A DNA stretch of 64,000 bases from UMGS902 sp045580835 (GCA_045580835.1 JAZNOM010000048.1:53700-117699), one strand, 5' to 3'; shown: positions 1 to 8,229, numbered from the stretch's first letter. Program-made: numbers and translations. Notes: generated by a model not told the origin, from the letters alone.

Positions 1-1
1 C

Positions 2-844
2 TTCTTGAATGAAAAGCGCACCTATTTAAGTGAGGAATTCGTCAAAGGGCTTTACAAATTTCTAAAGGTGCTTTTCGGATACGCACACAAAAGGCAATAT
101 ACAAAGAAAGATATTTTTGAAAGTGTCACCGCTCCGCCTGATCCCCGCCATATCGGCGAAATTCGAGCCTACAGCACAGAAGAACTTGCGTCAATGGAAG
201 AACGCTTACAAGGAACAAACGTCATCATTTCCTTTTATATCGCTCTCAACACTGGCATGCGTGAAAGTGAAATATTCGGGTTGCAGTGGAGTGATGTTGA
301 TTTTGAAGCAAAGAAAATCAAAATACATAAGCAACTTTTATTTCAAGATAAAAAGTGGTGTTTTTGTCCTCTTAAAACAAAGAATGCCTACAGAAGTGTC
401 AATATTACCGATAGCTTCTGCGAATATCTAAAAAGCTTAAAAGAGCAGCAAGCAAAAAACAAAGTATTCTACGAGGACGGATATAAAAGAAACTTTGTAA
501 CAGACCGCCTTGTACGCAACAAGGAAAAATTGCTTGAAATAACCGATTTTATCAATGTAAAACCAAACGGCGAGATGCTTACTACAAATAGCATCAAGTT
601 TATGGCAAATGTCATGAAGAACGAGCTTAACATACCGTTTAAATTTCATAATTTGAGGCACACATTTGCAACTGTTCTTGCAGAAAGCGGTATAAGCCCT
701 AAGTATGTGCAGGAAACACTCGGACACGCAAAACTCGAATTCACTTTGCGCTACTATACACACATCACCGAAAAAATGGGCAGTGCCGCCAAAGAAGCCC
801 TCGAAGGCTTAGTTAGTTTTAAAAGCAATAAGGAGAACGATTAG
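2..844 (+). CDS. Tyrosine recombinase/integrase, 5' end cut by window edge
   Basis: C-terminal catalytic part of a tyrosine site-specific recombinase of the kind that integrates and excises ICEs and phages. Counting from the TTG at 5, the pocket residues are visible: Arg86 in NTGMRESEIFGLQW, the H-x-x-R box HNLRH at 215-219, His241 in TLGHAK, and the nucleophile Tyr251 in RYYTH. The preceding 75 residues look like the end of the core-binding domain. The frame is open to the left edge, so the real start lies outside the window and the TTG at 5 is not claimed as a start. The stop is 1 nt before the next ATG, so the two genes are probably co-transcribed. It could be the integrase of an element whose right end is the tRNA-like remnant near 4450 (inference). 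Confidence 0.93.
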   Translation, partial: FLNEKRTYLSEEFVKGLYKFLKVLFGYAHKRQYTKKDIFESVTAPPDPRHIGEIRAYSTEELASMEERLQGTNVIISFYIALNTGMRESEIFGLQWSDVDFEAKKIKIHKQLLFQDKKWCFCPLKTKNAYRSVNITDSFCEYLKSLKEQQAKNKVFYEDGYKRNFVTDRLVRNKEKLLEITDFINVKPNGEMLTTNSIKFMANVMKNELNIPFKFHNLRHTFATVLAESGISPKYVQETLGHAKLEFTLRYYTHITEKMGSAAKEALEGLVSFKSNKEND

Positions 845-845
845 T

Positions 846-1178
846 ATGGATGAATTAGTTTATAACCGAGAATGCTTGGAGTTTATACACCAACGAGGTG
901 GCAAGGTGTTTGAAAAGTTTGATCTTGTCGTAGGCGCTCTCGTGAGAAATGAAAAGCCAATTATTGACGCTTATGTAAAACATATTTCAAATAAAAAATA
1001 TAGTGATTTATACGAAATTTGCTTTCAAGTTTCAGGTAAACTGATAAGAATTCTATTTGCAAATGATGATGCAGAAAATGATATTATATTCTTGCATGCC
1101 TTCGAGAAAAACGATAAAAAGGATACCGACAAGGCATTAGAAATAGCATATAAGAGATTGAAAGCATATAAAACGTAA
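846..1178 (+). CDS. Gp49/HigB-like RelE-superfamily toxin-like protein
   Basis: A 110-residue protein matching the phage-derived Gp49-like (RelE/HigB) pattern: strands around ISNKKYSDLYEICFQV and KLIRILFA, then IIFLHAFEKNDKK and a C-terminal helix with AYKRLKAYK. Family members are ribosome-dependent mRNA interferases normally paired with a downstream HTH antitoxin. Here the gene follows the integrase by 1 nt and is followed at once by a strong terminator, so there is no antitoxin in the usual place. It may be an orphan toxin, a detoxified copy or an element-borne regulator. The family call rests on motif recognition. Confidence 0.7.
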   Translation: MDELVYNRECLEFIHQRGGKVFEKFDLVVGALVRNEKPIIDAYVKHISNKKYSDLYEICFQVSGKLIRILFANDDAENDIIFLHAFEKNDKKDTDKALEIAYKRLKAYKT

Positions 1179-1183
1179 AAACA

Positions 1184-1222
1184 GCACAAGCAGGAGTGGT
1201 AATACTCCTGCTTGTGCGTTAT
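1184..1222 (+). terminator. Intrinsic terminator after integrase/toxin-like pair
   Basis: A perfect 14-bp stem (1184-1197 with 1204-1217) and a 6-nt loop, followed by a short weak T/A tract. It closes the integrase transcription unit. The arm word CAGGAGT/ACTCCTG also recurs in the 22.3 kb repeat block. Confidence 0.75.
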
Positions 1223-1275
1223 ATAGGCCACTATACAGGCTTGCGTTTGGTTTGTACATTTTGCAAATTCAAAAG

Positions 1276-1304
1276 TTGCGAAATAACTTTCAATATGCTA
1301 TACT
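1276..1304 (+). promoter_or_regulatory. Sigma-A promoter for the helicase-nuclease gene
   Basis: TTGCGA, a 17-nt spacer, then TATACT, placed 34 nt upstream of the chosen ATG at 1338. Five of six bases match consensus in the -10 element and four of six in the -35 element. Confidence 0.6.
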
Positions 1305-1337
1305 TGTGTTAAGTATTCTATTAAATTGGAGAATGAA

Positions 1338-4064
1338 ATGCCAAATATCAATAACAATTTGATAATTATAAAAGGCGAAGATAAAACTGCGTCTATACGT
1401 AATTTTGCTTTTGAACAACATAAGCCAGTTGTTTGGATTACATACAATAGTGGTAGACAGTATCCGTATAATACAGATGACGTTATTTTTTTAAAGAACC
1501 CAAATGTAACAGTAATAAAAGATCAAATCGTTTTAATAAATGGTGTTCCTAAGTCAGGTGTAACAATCGTGCAAGAATTTGAAATGTATTGCAGGTTGAT
1601 TTTTAAGAACAATTATACCGAACTTTGCCGTGCAGCAGAAGTAAAAATAGTTGACTCTGCTTTGAGCAAGCCAGATTCAAAAAGCTGTTTCGAATACTTA
1701 AAGGAAATAGCATATCAAGTTGGATTGTACACACCGGACGGACACAATATTTTGGGTGCAAGATATTCTAAAATAGATTTTATCCGAGAAGACAGTATTT
1801 TAGCTTCATTTTTGAGCGGTGAACTTAAAGATAATTGCTATGCGAAAGATAAAACTGCAGTGTTTCCGTTTGGCTTCAATGTAAGCCAAAAAATGGCGGT
1901 AGACAATGCGTTGAATTACAAACTTAGTGTTATCGAAGGTCCTCCAGGTACAGGAAAAACACAAACAATTTTGAATATAATTGCGAATGCCATTATGCGT
2001 GGCGAAAGTGTGGCGGTGGTTTCCAGTAATAATTCCGCAACATCAAATGTATTACAAAAACTTCAAAAATACAATGTTGGATTTATTGCAGCACCTCTTG
2101 GTAGCAAGAAGAATAAAGAAGCATTTGTAGAAAATCAGTCGGCAGATTTGCCAGATATGACATCATGGAAACTTGACACGCTTGAATATTTACAAAAGAT
2201 ACAGACATTGCATTCAGAAGCAAAAGCGCTTGATGATGCTTTGTTATTAAAAAACGAACTTTCAAAACTTTCACAAGAGAGTGAAACTGTTACGCTGGAG
2301 TCGGAACATTTTAGTGAGTACTTAAATAATTTTAATCTGATTTTTAAACCTTCATTTTATAAAGCAAAAGCATCCAGTATTCTTTTATTTGTCGCAGAAT
2401 ACGATTTCAGTATGCAAGATGGCAGAAAGATCAATTTTTTAAAACGCGCAAAATGGCTTTTAAAATACGGAATAGTTAGTTCAAAGTTTCTAAAAGAACC
2501 AGCCGAAAAAGTTATTTCATATTGTTATAGTTTATATTATAAACGACGTTCTGAGGAGATCGCTAGGCGTATTACCAAGATAGAGAAAGAACTTGCTAAG
2601 TATGATTTTCATAAGAAATTGGAAGAATACTCTGAGTTGTCTGCGGTTCTTTTTAGAGCTAAACTTCAAGAAAAATTCGAAGGCGTTCGTTCGCGATATT
2701 TGTATAGTCAAGATGACTTGTGGAAACATTCCGATCAGTTTATTAAAGACTATCCCGTTGTGCTAAGTACTACATATTCACTTAGAGCAAGTTTGTCAAA
2801 CCAATTTGTATATGACTATGTTATCATAGATGAGGCATCTCAAGTAGACTTGGCGACAGGAGCACTAGCGTTATCTTGTGCAAAAAAAGCGATCATTGTT
2901 GGTGATTTGAAACAGTTGCCTAATGTTGTCGATAATGCGCAAAAAAATGCTACAGATGAGATATTTTCAAGGCACAGACTTCCCGAAGTGTATCGATATT
3001 CAAACCATAGCTTGCTTTCTTCGATAACTGAAATGTTTGATGAAGTTCCGCAAGTTTTGCTAAAAGAGCATTATCGCTGTCATCCGGAGATTATTGGCTT
3101 TTGTAATCAACGTTTTTATAATAACGAATTGATCATCTTAACAGAGGCAAGGCAAGATCGGCAACCAATGATGGTTTATAAAACTGTAGCCGGGAACCAC
3201 GCTAGAGGGCATATAAATCAGCGACAGATTGATGTAATAATGAATGAGGTTATTCCGCAGCAGAACTTGAATCTGAACGATGGCTCTGTTGGTATTGTTA
3301 CACCGTACCGAGATCAAGCAGATGCTCTGCAAAGTGCATTTGCTGAAACAAGCGTAAAAGCGGATACTGCTGATAAATTTCAAGGGCAAGAACGTAGCGT
3401 AATTATACTTTCGACCGTTGATAACCAGATTTCAGAATTTGCATCTGATCCTAATCGTTTGAATGTAGCCGTTTCTCGCGCTATTGATCAGTTTATAGTT
3501 GTAACTGATGGCAATGACAGCGATGGCACTTCAAATATTCACGAACTTATAGGATATATTAGATACAATAATCATGAAGTTATTGATAGCCAAGTATATT
3601 CGGTTTTCGACTATTTGTATAATAGTTATGCCAAAGAGCGTGAAAAGGTTCTCAAAAAATATGGACGTATATCTGATGTAGAGAGTGAAAATCTAATGTA
3701 TGCGGTCGTCCGTGATGTACTTGGAGAAGACCGCTTTTCAAAATACGGTGTGGTATCACACATTCCATTGCACATGATTCTTAATGATATGGAAAAACTC
3801 ACTCCTGAAGAACTTAAATTCGCGAGTAATCATTTAACACACGTGGATTTTATGATCTTTTCTAAACTTACACATCTGCCGGTGCTTGTAGTTGAAGTAG
3901 ATGGTTTTGCTTTTCATAAACGAAACGAGAAGCAACGTCAGCGAGACATAACTAAAGACACTATTTTAGAAAAATATAACATTCCTGTGCTGCGACTGAG
4001 TACTGTGGAAAGTCAAGAAAAAGAACGATTGATAGAAGCGCTTTCAAAAACTATCGATTTATAA
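1338..4064 (+). CDS. SF1 DNA/RNA helicase with C-terminal endonuclease-like domain
   Basis: A 908-residue UPF1-like superfamily 1 helicase. Walker A is GPPGTGKT at 201-208, Walker B is DEAS at 498-501, motif III is GDLKQLP just after, and later motifs include HYRCHPEI, DKFQGQE and VAVSRA. The C-terminal ~80 residues (ELVVEVDG-like block LVVEVDGFAF with Glu853/Asp855, then QRQRD) match the Vsr/DUF2726 type of PD-(D/E)xK nuclease fold. The ATG at 1338 is preferred over the TTG at 1326 because TGGAGA lies 6-7 nt upstream of it. It has its own promoter and no partner gene. Helicase plus Vsr-like nuclease in one chain next to an integrase resembles DUF4011-helicase-Vsr defence proteins. An antiphage role is inferred. 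Confidence 0.85.
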   Translation: MPNINNNLIIIKGEDKTASIRNFAFEQHKPVVWITYNSGRQYPYNTDDVIFLKNPNVTVIKDQIVLINGVPKSGVTIVQEFEMYCRLIFKNNYTELCRAAEVKIVDSALSKPDSKSCFEYLKEIAYQVGLYTPDGHNILGARYSKIDFIREDSILASFLSGELKDNCYAKDKTAVFPFGFNVSQKMAVDNALNYKLSVIEGPPGTGKTQTILNIIANAIMRGESVAVVSSNNSATSNVLQKLQKYNVGFIAAPLGSKKNKEAFVENQSADLPDMTSWKLDTLEYLQKIQTLHSEAKALDDALLLKNELSKLSQESETVTLESEHFSEYLNNFNLIFKPSFYKAKASSILLFVAEYDFSMQDGRKINFLKRAKWLLKYGIVSSKFLKEPAEKVISYCYSLYYKRRSEEIARRITKIEKELAKYDFHKKLEEYSELSAVLFRAKLQEKFEGVRSRYLYSQDDLWKHSDQFIKDYPVVLSTTYSLRASLSNQFVYDYVIIDEASQVDLATGALALSCAKKAIIVGDLKQLPNVVDNAQKNATDEIFSRHRLPEVYRYSNHSLLSSITEMFDEVPQVLLKEHYRCHPEIIGFCNQRFYNNELIILTEARQDRQPMMVYKTVAGNHARGHINQRQIDVIMNEVIPQQNLNLNDGSVGIVTPYRDQADALQSAFAETSVKADTADKFQGQERSVIILSTVDNQISEFASDPNRLNVAVSRAIDQFIVVTDGNDSDGTSNIHELIGYIRYNNHEVIDSQVYSVFDYLYNSYAKEREKVLKKYGRISDVESENLMYAVVRDVLGEDRFSKYGVVSHIPLHMILNDMEKLTPEELKFASNHLTHVDFMIFSKLTHLPVLVVEVDGFAFHKRNEKQRQRDITKDTILEKYNIPVLRLSTVESQEKERLIEALSKTIDL

Positions 4065-4150
4065 AAAATGTAGAGAACATAGTATTAACAATTTTGTTAC
4101 TGACGGTAAACATTTTAATCCGTTATAATTGTCGAATACGTCGTAAATGA

Positions 4151-4297
4151 AAAGGCAACTGTTTACGTTTTGACGACCTATTTGAAGCGCAGTATAGGTG
4201 TCTGTTTAATCTGGATAAGATGGAGAGAGTGTTACTTGCACTTTCTGACGGCAATGTAGATAATATTAAGGCATTTGAAAAGCATATTAAATACTAA
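4151..4297 (+). pseudogene. Coding-like fragment, 48 codons, no start
   Basis: The frame between TGA at 4148 and TAA at 4295 translates to a protein-like, charged helical string (FDDLFEAQYRCLFNLDKMER, then VLLALSDGNVDNIKAF). It has no start codon with a ribosome binding site near its beginning. It looks like the 3' end of a lost gene from an older element. The parent family is not recognised. Confidence 0.35.
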
Positions 4298-4449
4298 ATT
4301 CAGATTGTGAATTAATTGAAATTGATTATGAATTCTTTTATAATTGCTATAAAGATAGTTTTAGGAATAAACGCTTCGATCACAAAAGAAATATAACAAA
4401 CTAATAGTTGTTTAACCAAAAGCCGAAAAGCAGTGAATAATAATCATGC

Positions 4450-4480
4450 TGTCACAGGTTCGAGCCCGGCAGGGGGAGCC
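4450..4480 (+). other. tRNA 3'-end remnant, candidate attachment site
   Basis: The segment reads as a T-arm and acceptor end: a TTCGAGC T-loop flanked by CACAGG and CCGGC, then CAGGGGGAGCC. No D-arm, anticodon arm or 5' acceptor strand lies upstream, so this is not a tRNA gene. Integrases of the type at the left edge often recombine in tRNA 3' ends and leave such duplicated ends. The T-stem is imperfect (ACAGG against CCGGC), as expected of a recombined or decayed site. The matching copy would lie outside the window. Confidence 0.5.
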
Positions 4481-4481
4481 G

Positions 4482-4531
4482 AAAGAGACAAACGCTTTTT
4501 ATAATATAGTTATAATGATGTTTGTCTCTTT
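4482..4531 (+). terminator. Hairpin after the tRNA remnant
   Basis: A 12-bp perfect stem (4482-4493 with 4520-4531) starts right after the tRNA-like end and runs into T-rich DNA. It is probably the original tRNA terminator carried with the attachment site. Confidence 0.6.
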
Positions 4532-4727
4532 TTATATGCAAATTTCATAGCATTTCTGTTTAATAATATACAGGATGAACAATCAGAATTGAAAGTCTAA
4601 GGGTAAGCAAGATATTCATAACATCATAATGGTAATGTTTAAAAATTTAATACTATAAATTATGAGCACATTTGAGTGAAATCAAGATGTGCTTTTATAT
4701 TTTTAAAATTATAAGGAGGAAGTTAAA

Positions 4728-4844
4728 ATGGTGGAATTGGATTTGTATGAATCAAGATTGTTCGGTAGGATTTGTTACGGTTTGGTAGAGATGAAAAAGG
4801 ATATGCTTATATCAAAGATAATGAAATTAATGTGGTTTGAATGA
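4728..4844 (+). CDS. Small ORF of 38 codons with strong RBS, unknown
   Basis: AAGGAGGAAG lies 5-6 nt upstream of the ATG at 4728, so initiation is likely. The predicted peptide (MVELDLYESRLFGRICYG, then a Met/Lys-rich tail) matches nothing I recognise. The +1 frame continues with a protein-like string (GRDEKGYAYIKDNEINVV), so a frameshifted remnant of a slightly longer gene is as likely as a real small protein. Confidence 0.3.
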   Translation: MVELDLYESRLFGRICYGLVEMKKDMLISKIMKLMWFE

Positions 4845-4897
4845 TTTATGATATATCCATTTTCGTATGATTTGCAAGAAGTTCTGAAATTCATATC

Positions 4898-5158
4898 TTA
4901 GATATAAAATTCTATTTTTTGACCAGAATTAACCTCGATGCATTTAACAATATTTTTTATAAATGGTTCAAAATTATGATTCATATTTAATTCTCTTAAT
5001 GTGTGCCAAATACTTATAGTTTTATCAAAAACATCCCTTGTCAACTTATCTTTTCCTAAAGGAGATTTAATTACCCTGCTGTGTAATTCTGCCGGAATAT
5101 TCTGCAAGCTGTGACCATTGATAGATAGTATATATTTTTCACTGCTCTCATTGATAAA
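4898..5158 (-). pseudogene. C-terminal gene remnant, unknown family
   Basis: On the minus strand a frame is open from a TAA at about 5159 to the stop at 4898. It encodes a protein-like sequence (EKYILSINGHSLQNIP, then SRVIKSPLGKDKLTRDVF and LRELNMNHNFEPFIKNIV) with no convincing start: only an internal TTG at 5107 without a ribosome binding site. The upstream end is overwritten by the promoter of the caspase operon. It is best read as the 3' remainder of a gene displaced when that operon arrived. The family is not recognised. Confidence 0.4.
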
Positions 5159-5179
5159 TTAAGAAAAATATGGTATAAT
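5151..5179 (+). promoter_or_regulatory. Strong promoter of the caspase-TIR operon
   Basis: TTGATA, 17 nt, TATAAT, with an extended -10 (TGG before TATAAT), 35 nt upstream of the caspase ATG. It is near-consensus, which suggests constitutive expression with control at protein or signal level, as is usual for abortive-infection systems. Confidence 0.8.
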
Positions 5180-5213
5180 GTAAAAAAATCTCAAGAAACG
5201 CAAGGAGAATCCA

Positions 5214-6182
5214 ATGAGAAAAGCCTTAGTTGTAGGAATTGATAATTATTCTTCTTGTCCACTAAATTGTTGTTGTAATGATGCAGATGATATGGCAAGG
5301 ATTTTATCTAATAATGGTGATGGTTCAGCTAATTTTGTAGTGAAGTTAGAAAAAGATGTTAGTAAGAAAGCGGATTTAAGGAGATTAATCGAAGAGTGTT
5401 TCTCAGGAAATTCAGATGTTGCGCTATTTTATTTTTCGGGACATGGGCATATAGATGCGGTGGGAGGATATCTTGTAACACCCGATTATAGTAAATATGA
5501 TTGTGGAGTATCGTTGCAGGATATATTGACTATTGCAAATAATTCAAAATGTAGAAATAAGATTATCATTTTAGATAGTTGCTATTCAGGATTTATGGGG
5601 GATATCAATACAAGCGGTCAAAGCACAACTATAATTAATGAAGGTGTAACTATATTAACAGCAAGTCGTTCGACTGAAACATCTATAGAGGTCAATGGGC
5701 ATGGCTTATTTACGTCATTGTTGATAGAAGCTATGGAAGGTGGAGCAGCTGATATTACTGGGCACATAACTCCAGGTGGAATATATGCATACATAGATAA
5801 AGCATTAGGGCCTTGGGAACAAAGACCTGTGTTCAAAACAAATGTTACTAGATTTACATCATTGCGTAATGTAGTTCCAAGAGTAGATATGGCTGTTATC
5901 CGAAAAATATGCGACTATTTTAATAGGGAGGATGAAAGATTGCCGCTTAATTCATCTTTTGAACCAACTAATACTCCAAATGCAAAGCATGAAATTTTAG
6001 AACCTTACGCAGATGAAAATAATGTAAGAATATTTTCGGATTTGCAAAAATTAGAAGGAATAGGATTAGTTGCTCCAGTTGAAGAAGAGCATATGTATTT
6101 TGCAGCAATGAATTCTAAATCATGTGAATTAACATCGATCGGAAAACAATATTGGCGACTAGTTAGTAAGAATTTAATATAA
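5214..6182 (+). CDS. Caspase-like (C14 family) protease, probable defence effector
   Basis: A 322-residue cytosolic caspase/metacaspase-fold peptidase. The fold starts at residue 3 (ALVVGIDNYS). The catalytic dyad is His77 in FSGHGH and Cys123 in ILDSCYSG, and GHGLFTSLLIEAM at about 163 matches the later caspase core. Residues ~225-322 form a separate C-terminal part ending in a winged-helix-like stretch (LQKLEGIGLVAPVEEEH, then ELTSIGKQYWRLV), a candidate ligand-sensing or regulatory module. AGGAG sits upstream of the ATG. It is first of four genes, 12 nt before the ThsB-like gene. In described TIR-caspase immunity such a protease is switched on by a TIR-made cyclic ADP-ribose isomer and cleaves cell proteins. 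That role is inferred here from the neighbours. Confidence 0.9.
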   Translation: MRKALVVGIDNYSSCPLNCCCNDADDMARILSNNGDGSANFVVKLEKDVSKKADLRRLIEECFSGNSDVALFYFSGHGHIDAVGGYLVTPDYSKYDCGVSLQDILTIANNSKCRNKIIILDSCYSGFMGDINTSGQSTTIINEGVTILTASRSTETSIEVNGHGLFTSLLIEAMEGGAADITGHITPGGIYAYIDKALGPWEQRPVFKTNVTRFTSLRNVVPRVDMAVIRKICDYFNREDERLPLNSSFEPTNTPNAKHEILEPYADENNVRIFSDLQKLEGIGLVAPVEEEHMYFAAMNSKSCELTSIGKQYWRLVSKNLI

Positions 6183-6194
6183 AGGAATTGTGCT

Positions 6195-6584
6195 ATGGCA
6201 AAGAAAAGAAGTTTTATAAGTTTTGATTATGATAATGATAGTGATTTGAAAGCGTTATTAGTAGGACAAGCAAGGAATTCAGACTCCCCATTTTCAATAG
6301 CCGATATGTCAATTAAACATAAAATTGAAAAAGATTGGAAAGATAATGCCAGAAAAAGAATAAAAGGCTGTGATGTTGTTATTGTTATATGCGGAACAAA
6401 GACTCATTTAGCAACAGGCGTAGGCACCGAAATTAAAATAGCACAGGAAGAGGGAATACCATATTTTTTGCTTTGTGGAAGAAGCGATAAGAAATGTACC
6501 AAACCTAAAGAGGCAAAAAATGATGACAAAATGTATAGGTGGACATGGAATAATTTAAAACTACTTATTGGAGGTTCACGATGA
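6195..6584 (+). CDS. ThsB-like TIR-fold (MTH538-type) protein
   Basis: A 129-residue protein matching the ThsB/MTH538 TIR-like family: N-terminal strand RSFISFDYDND, an insert with SIKHKIEKDWKDNARKRI, core strand DVVIVICGTKTH, and THLATGVGTEI with His71 and Glu79 in the place of the catalytic His/Glu of ThsB proteins. Thoeris ThsB proteins turn NAD into a signalling nucleotide on phage infection. The gene is preceded by AAAGGAATTG and overlaps the following TIR gene by 4 nt, so the two are translationally coupled. Confidence 0.85.
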   Translation: MAKKRSFISFDYDNDSDLKALLVGQARNSDSPFSIADMSIKHKIEKDWKDNARKRIKGCDVVIVICGTKTHLATGVGTEIKIAQEEGIPYFLLCGRSDKKCTKPKEAKNDDKMYRWTWNNLKLLIGGSR

Positions 6585-7045
6585 AAATTTTTGTTTCGCA
6601 TAAAAGAGAAGATGCAATAATTGCAAATGCTATAGCTAATGAATTAAAACGGTTAGGAATTAGCTGCTATCTTGATTTATTGGATGCGGGCATGGTACTT
6701 AATGGTAAAGCCCTTACAGAACATATAAAACGCAATTTGAACAATTGCACTGATATTATAGTTGTAATGTCTGAGAACACTAGATATTCACAATGGGTTC
6801 CTTTTGAGGTTGGTATGTCTGCACAGAAAGATATGCCAACAGCTACATATCTAAAGGAGGATGTGGATTTGCCAAGTTTTTTAAGCTACTGGCCCCGGTT
6901 GAAAAAACTTTCAGATATTCAGAAGTACGTATCAGCACGCAACGAAGTAAAAAGAGAGTATATACATAAATCCTTATTTGAAAGTGCTTCAGTAACTAGA
7001 TCACAAACTGACAGATTTTATGAGGTTTTGAAACAAAGACTGTAA
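6581..7045 (+). CDS. TIR-domain protein (second TIR of the operon)
   Basis: A 154-residue stand-alone TIR domain: KIFVSHKREDAIIANAI at the N terminus, box-2-like CYLDLLDAGMVLNGK, DIIVVMSENTRYSQW, and VPFEVG carrying candidate catalytic Glu76. It is a different subfamily from the ThsB-like gene it overlaps by 4 nt. TIR domains of this kind hydrolyse or cyclise NAD. It may be the main signal producer, an NADase effector or a partner of the first TIR. It sits 15 nt before the DUF4062 gene. Confidence 0.87.
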   Translation: MKIFVSHKREDAIIANAIANELKRLGISCYLDLLDAGMVLNGKALTEHIKRNLNNCTDIIVVMSENTRYSQWVPFEVGMSAQKDMPTATYLKEDVDLPSFLSYWPRLKKLSDIQKYVSARNEVKREYIHKSLFESASVTRSQTDRFYEVLKQRL

Positions 7046-7060
7046 AGAAAGGAAGACAAA

Positions 7061-8014
7061 GTGGGGTTTAAAGCAAGAGTATATAAAATTTTTATTTCTT
7101 CTCCTAGTGATGTTTTGGAAGAAAGAACTGCAATAAGAAGACAAATAGATAAATGGAATGCGATACATTCAGAAAAAGAAAATATAATTTTGTTACCGGT
7201 TAGTTGGGAAACGCATTCGGTTGCGCAAGCAGAAACACATCCGCAGAATTACATTAATGAAGCTATTTTATCAAATTGTGATTTACTTTTGGGTGTTTTT
7301 TGGTGTAGGGTTGGAACTCCGACACCAAGAGAAAATAGTGGTACAATTGATGAAATAAAGACACATATTCGAAGAAAAAAACCAGCAATGATATTTTTTT
7401 CTAATCAAGAGAAACCCCGTAATTCTGATTTGGCTCAGATAAATGAAATTGAAAAATTCAAAAATGAATTTAGGGACAAGTGTTATTATGTGGAATATAG
7501 CAATATAATTGAATTCGAAAGTGTTGTGTACAAACAAATAGAGTTGTTTGTGAATTCTGGAAAATTACATGTTTATTATGATTCTGATGTCACTTCTTTG
7601 ATTGAAAGTGATTCGAAATTAGCAAAACAAATATCAGAGAGATTTCCTATAGTAGCTAAGAGAGTGTTGAGTAAAATCATAGATGAAAAGCATGATGAAT
7701 GTGTTTGGGATGCAATAATAAAAAAATTAGAAAAAAGTCCGGCTGATTTAAGGGATGCGTTGTACTTTATGACAGACAGAGGGGCTTTTTTACATCCTGC
7801 TTTTGAGAAAGGGTATATAACATTAGCAAAATGTTCGGAGGTGGATTATTTTAGTTTGCTGACATATGTTTATACTGTTAATTCATTCACATTTAAACAT
7901 ATGTATACCAATAGTCCTCTATCTGACGTGGCATTATCCAATCAAATTAAAGCAATTATAGATAAAGATGAATATATTGAACATAAAATTAGAGAAACAT
8001 CACTGTTAGATTGA
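7061..8014 (+). CDS. DUF4062 (TIR-like fold) protein with C-terminal extension
   Basis: A 317-residue protein. Residues ~7-160 match DUF4062: VYKIFISSPSDVLEERTA at the start, NCDLLLGVFWCRVGTP in the core and GTIDEIKTHI after it. This domain has a TIR-like Rossmann fold and usually sits at the N terminus of NTPase sensors. Here it is joined to ~150 helical residues with no recognised NTPase motif. The start is GTG at 7061, set by AAAGGAAG upstream. As last gene of the operon it could be the infection sensor or a second effector. This is inferred from position. Confidence 0.8.
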   Translation: MGFKARVYKIFISSPSDVLEERTAIRRQIDKWNAIHSEKENIILLPVSWETHSVAQAETHPQNYINEAILSNCDLLLGVFWCRVGTPTPRENSGTIDEIKTHIRRKKPAMIFFSNQEKPRNSDLAQINEIEKFKNEFRDKCYYVEYSNIIEFESVVYKQIELFVNSGKLHVYYDSDVTSLIESDSKLAKQISERFPIVAKRVLSKIIDEKHDECVWDAIIKKLEKSPADLRDALYFMTDRGAFLHPAFEKGYITLAKCSEVDYFSLLTYVYTVNSFTFKHMYTNSPLSDVALSNQIKAIIDKDEYIEHKIRETSLLD

Positions 8015-8170
8015 TTTAGTTTTAGCTGAAAACGTCTTGGTATATAATTCATTATTTTGCACTTTCATCTGTCCACTAATATTGACAAGTTTCGAGAAGG
8101 TGGTTTTCCAAGAGTGAAGCGAGATATTTCACTAAAAATATAAATATTCTTATGGTTCGGCTTTCCCATG

Positions 8171-8198
8171 AAAGAGATCGCTTCGCGGTCTCTTTTTT
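8171..8198 (+). terminator. Intrinsic terminator between caspase operon and ECF module
   Basis: An 11-bp stem (8171-8181 with 8185-8195, one G-T pair) with a T6 tail. The 29 nt at 8182-8210 recur exactly at 14099-14127. The rest of 8015-8323 holds only this hairpin and candidate -10 boxes. Confidence 0.75.
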
Positions 8199-8229
8199 CG
8201 TTGTTTACAATGATAATTACGATGTACTG

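Larger units (their letters stand above)
4065..4727. other. Non-coding/decayed stretch at probable element boundary
   Basis: No intact gene is visible. The stretch holds a 48-codon open fragment (4151-4297), a tRNA 3'-end remnant (4450-4480), its hairpin (4482-4531) and a weaker hairpin at 4665-4698. It separates the integrase/helicase unit from the caspase operon. Confidence 0.6.

Noticed and set aside
4450..4480. Complete tRNA gene
   Set aside because: Only the T-arm and 3' acceptor strand exist; no anticodon arm or 5' half is found upstream.
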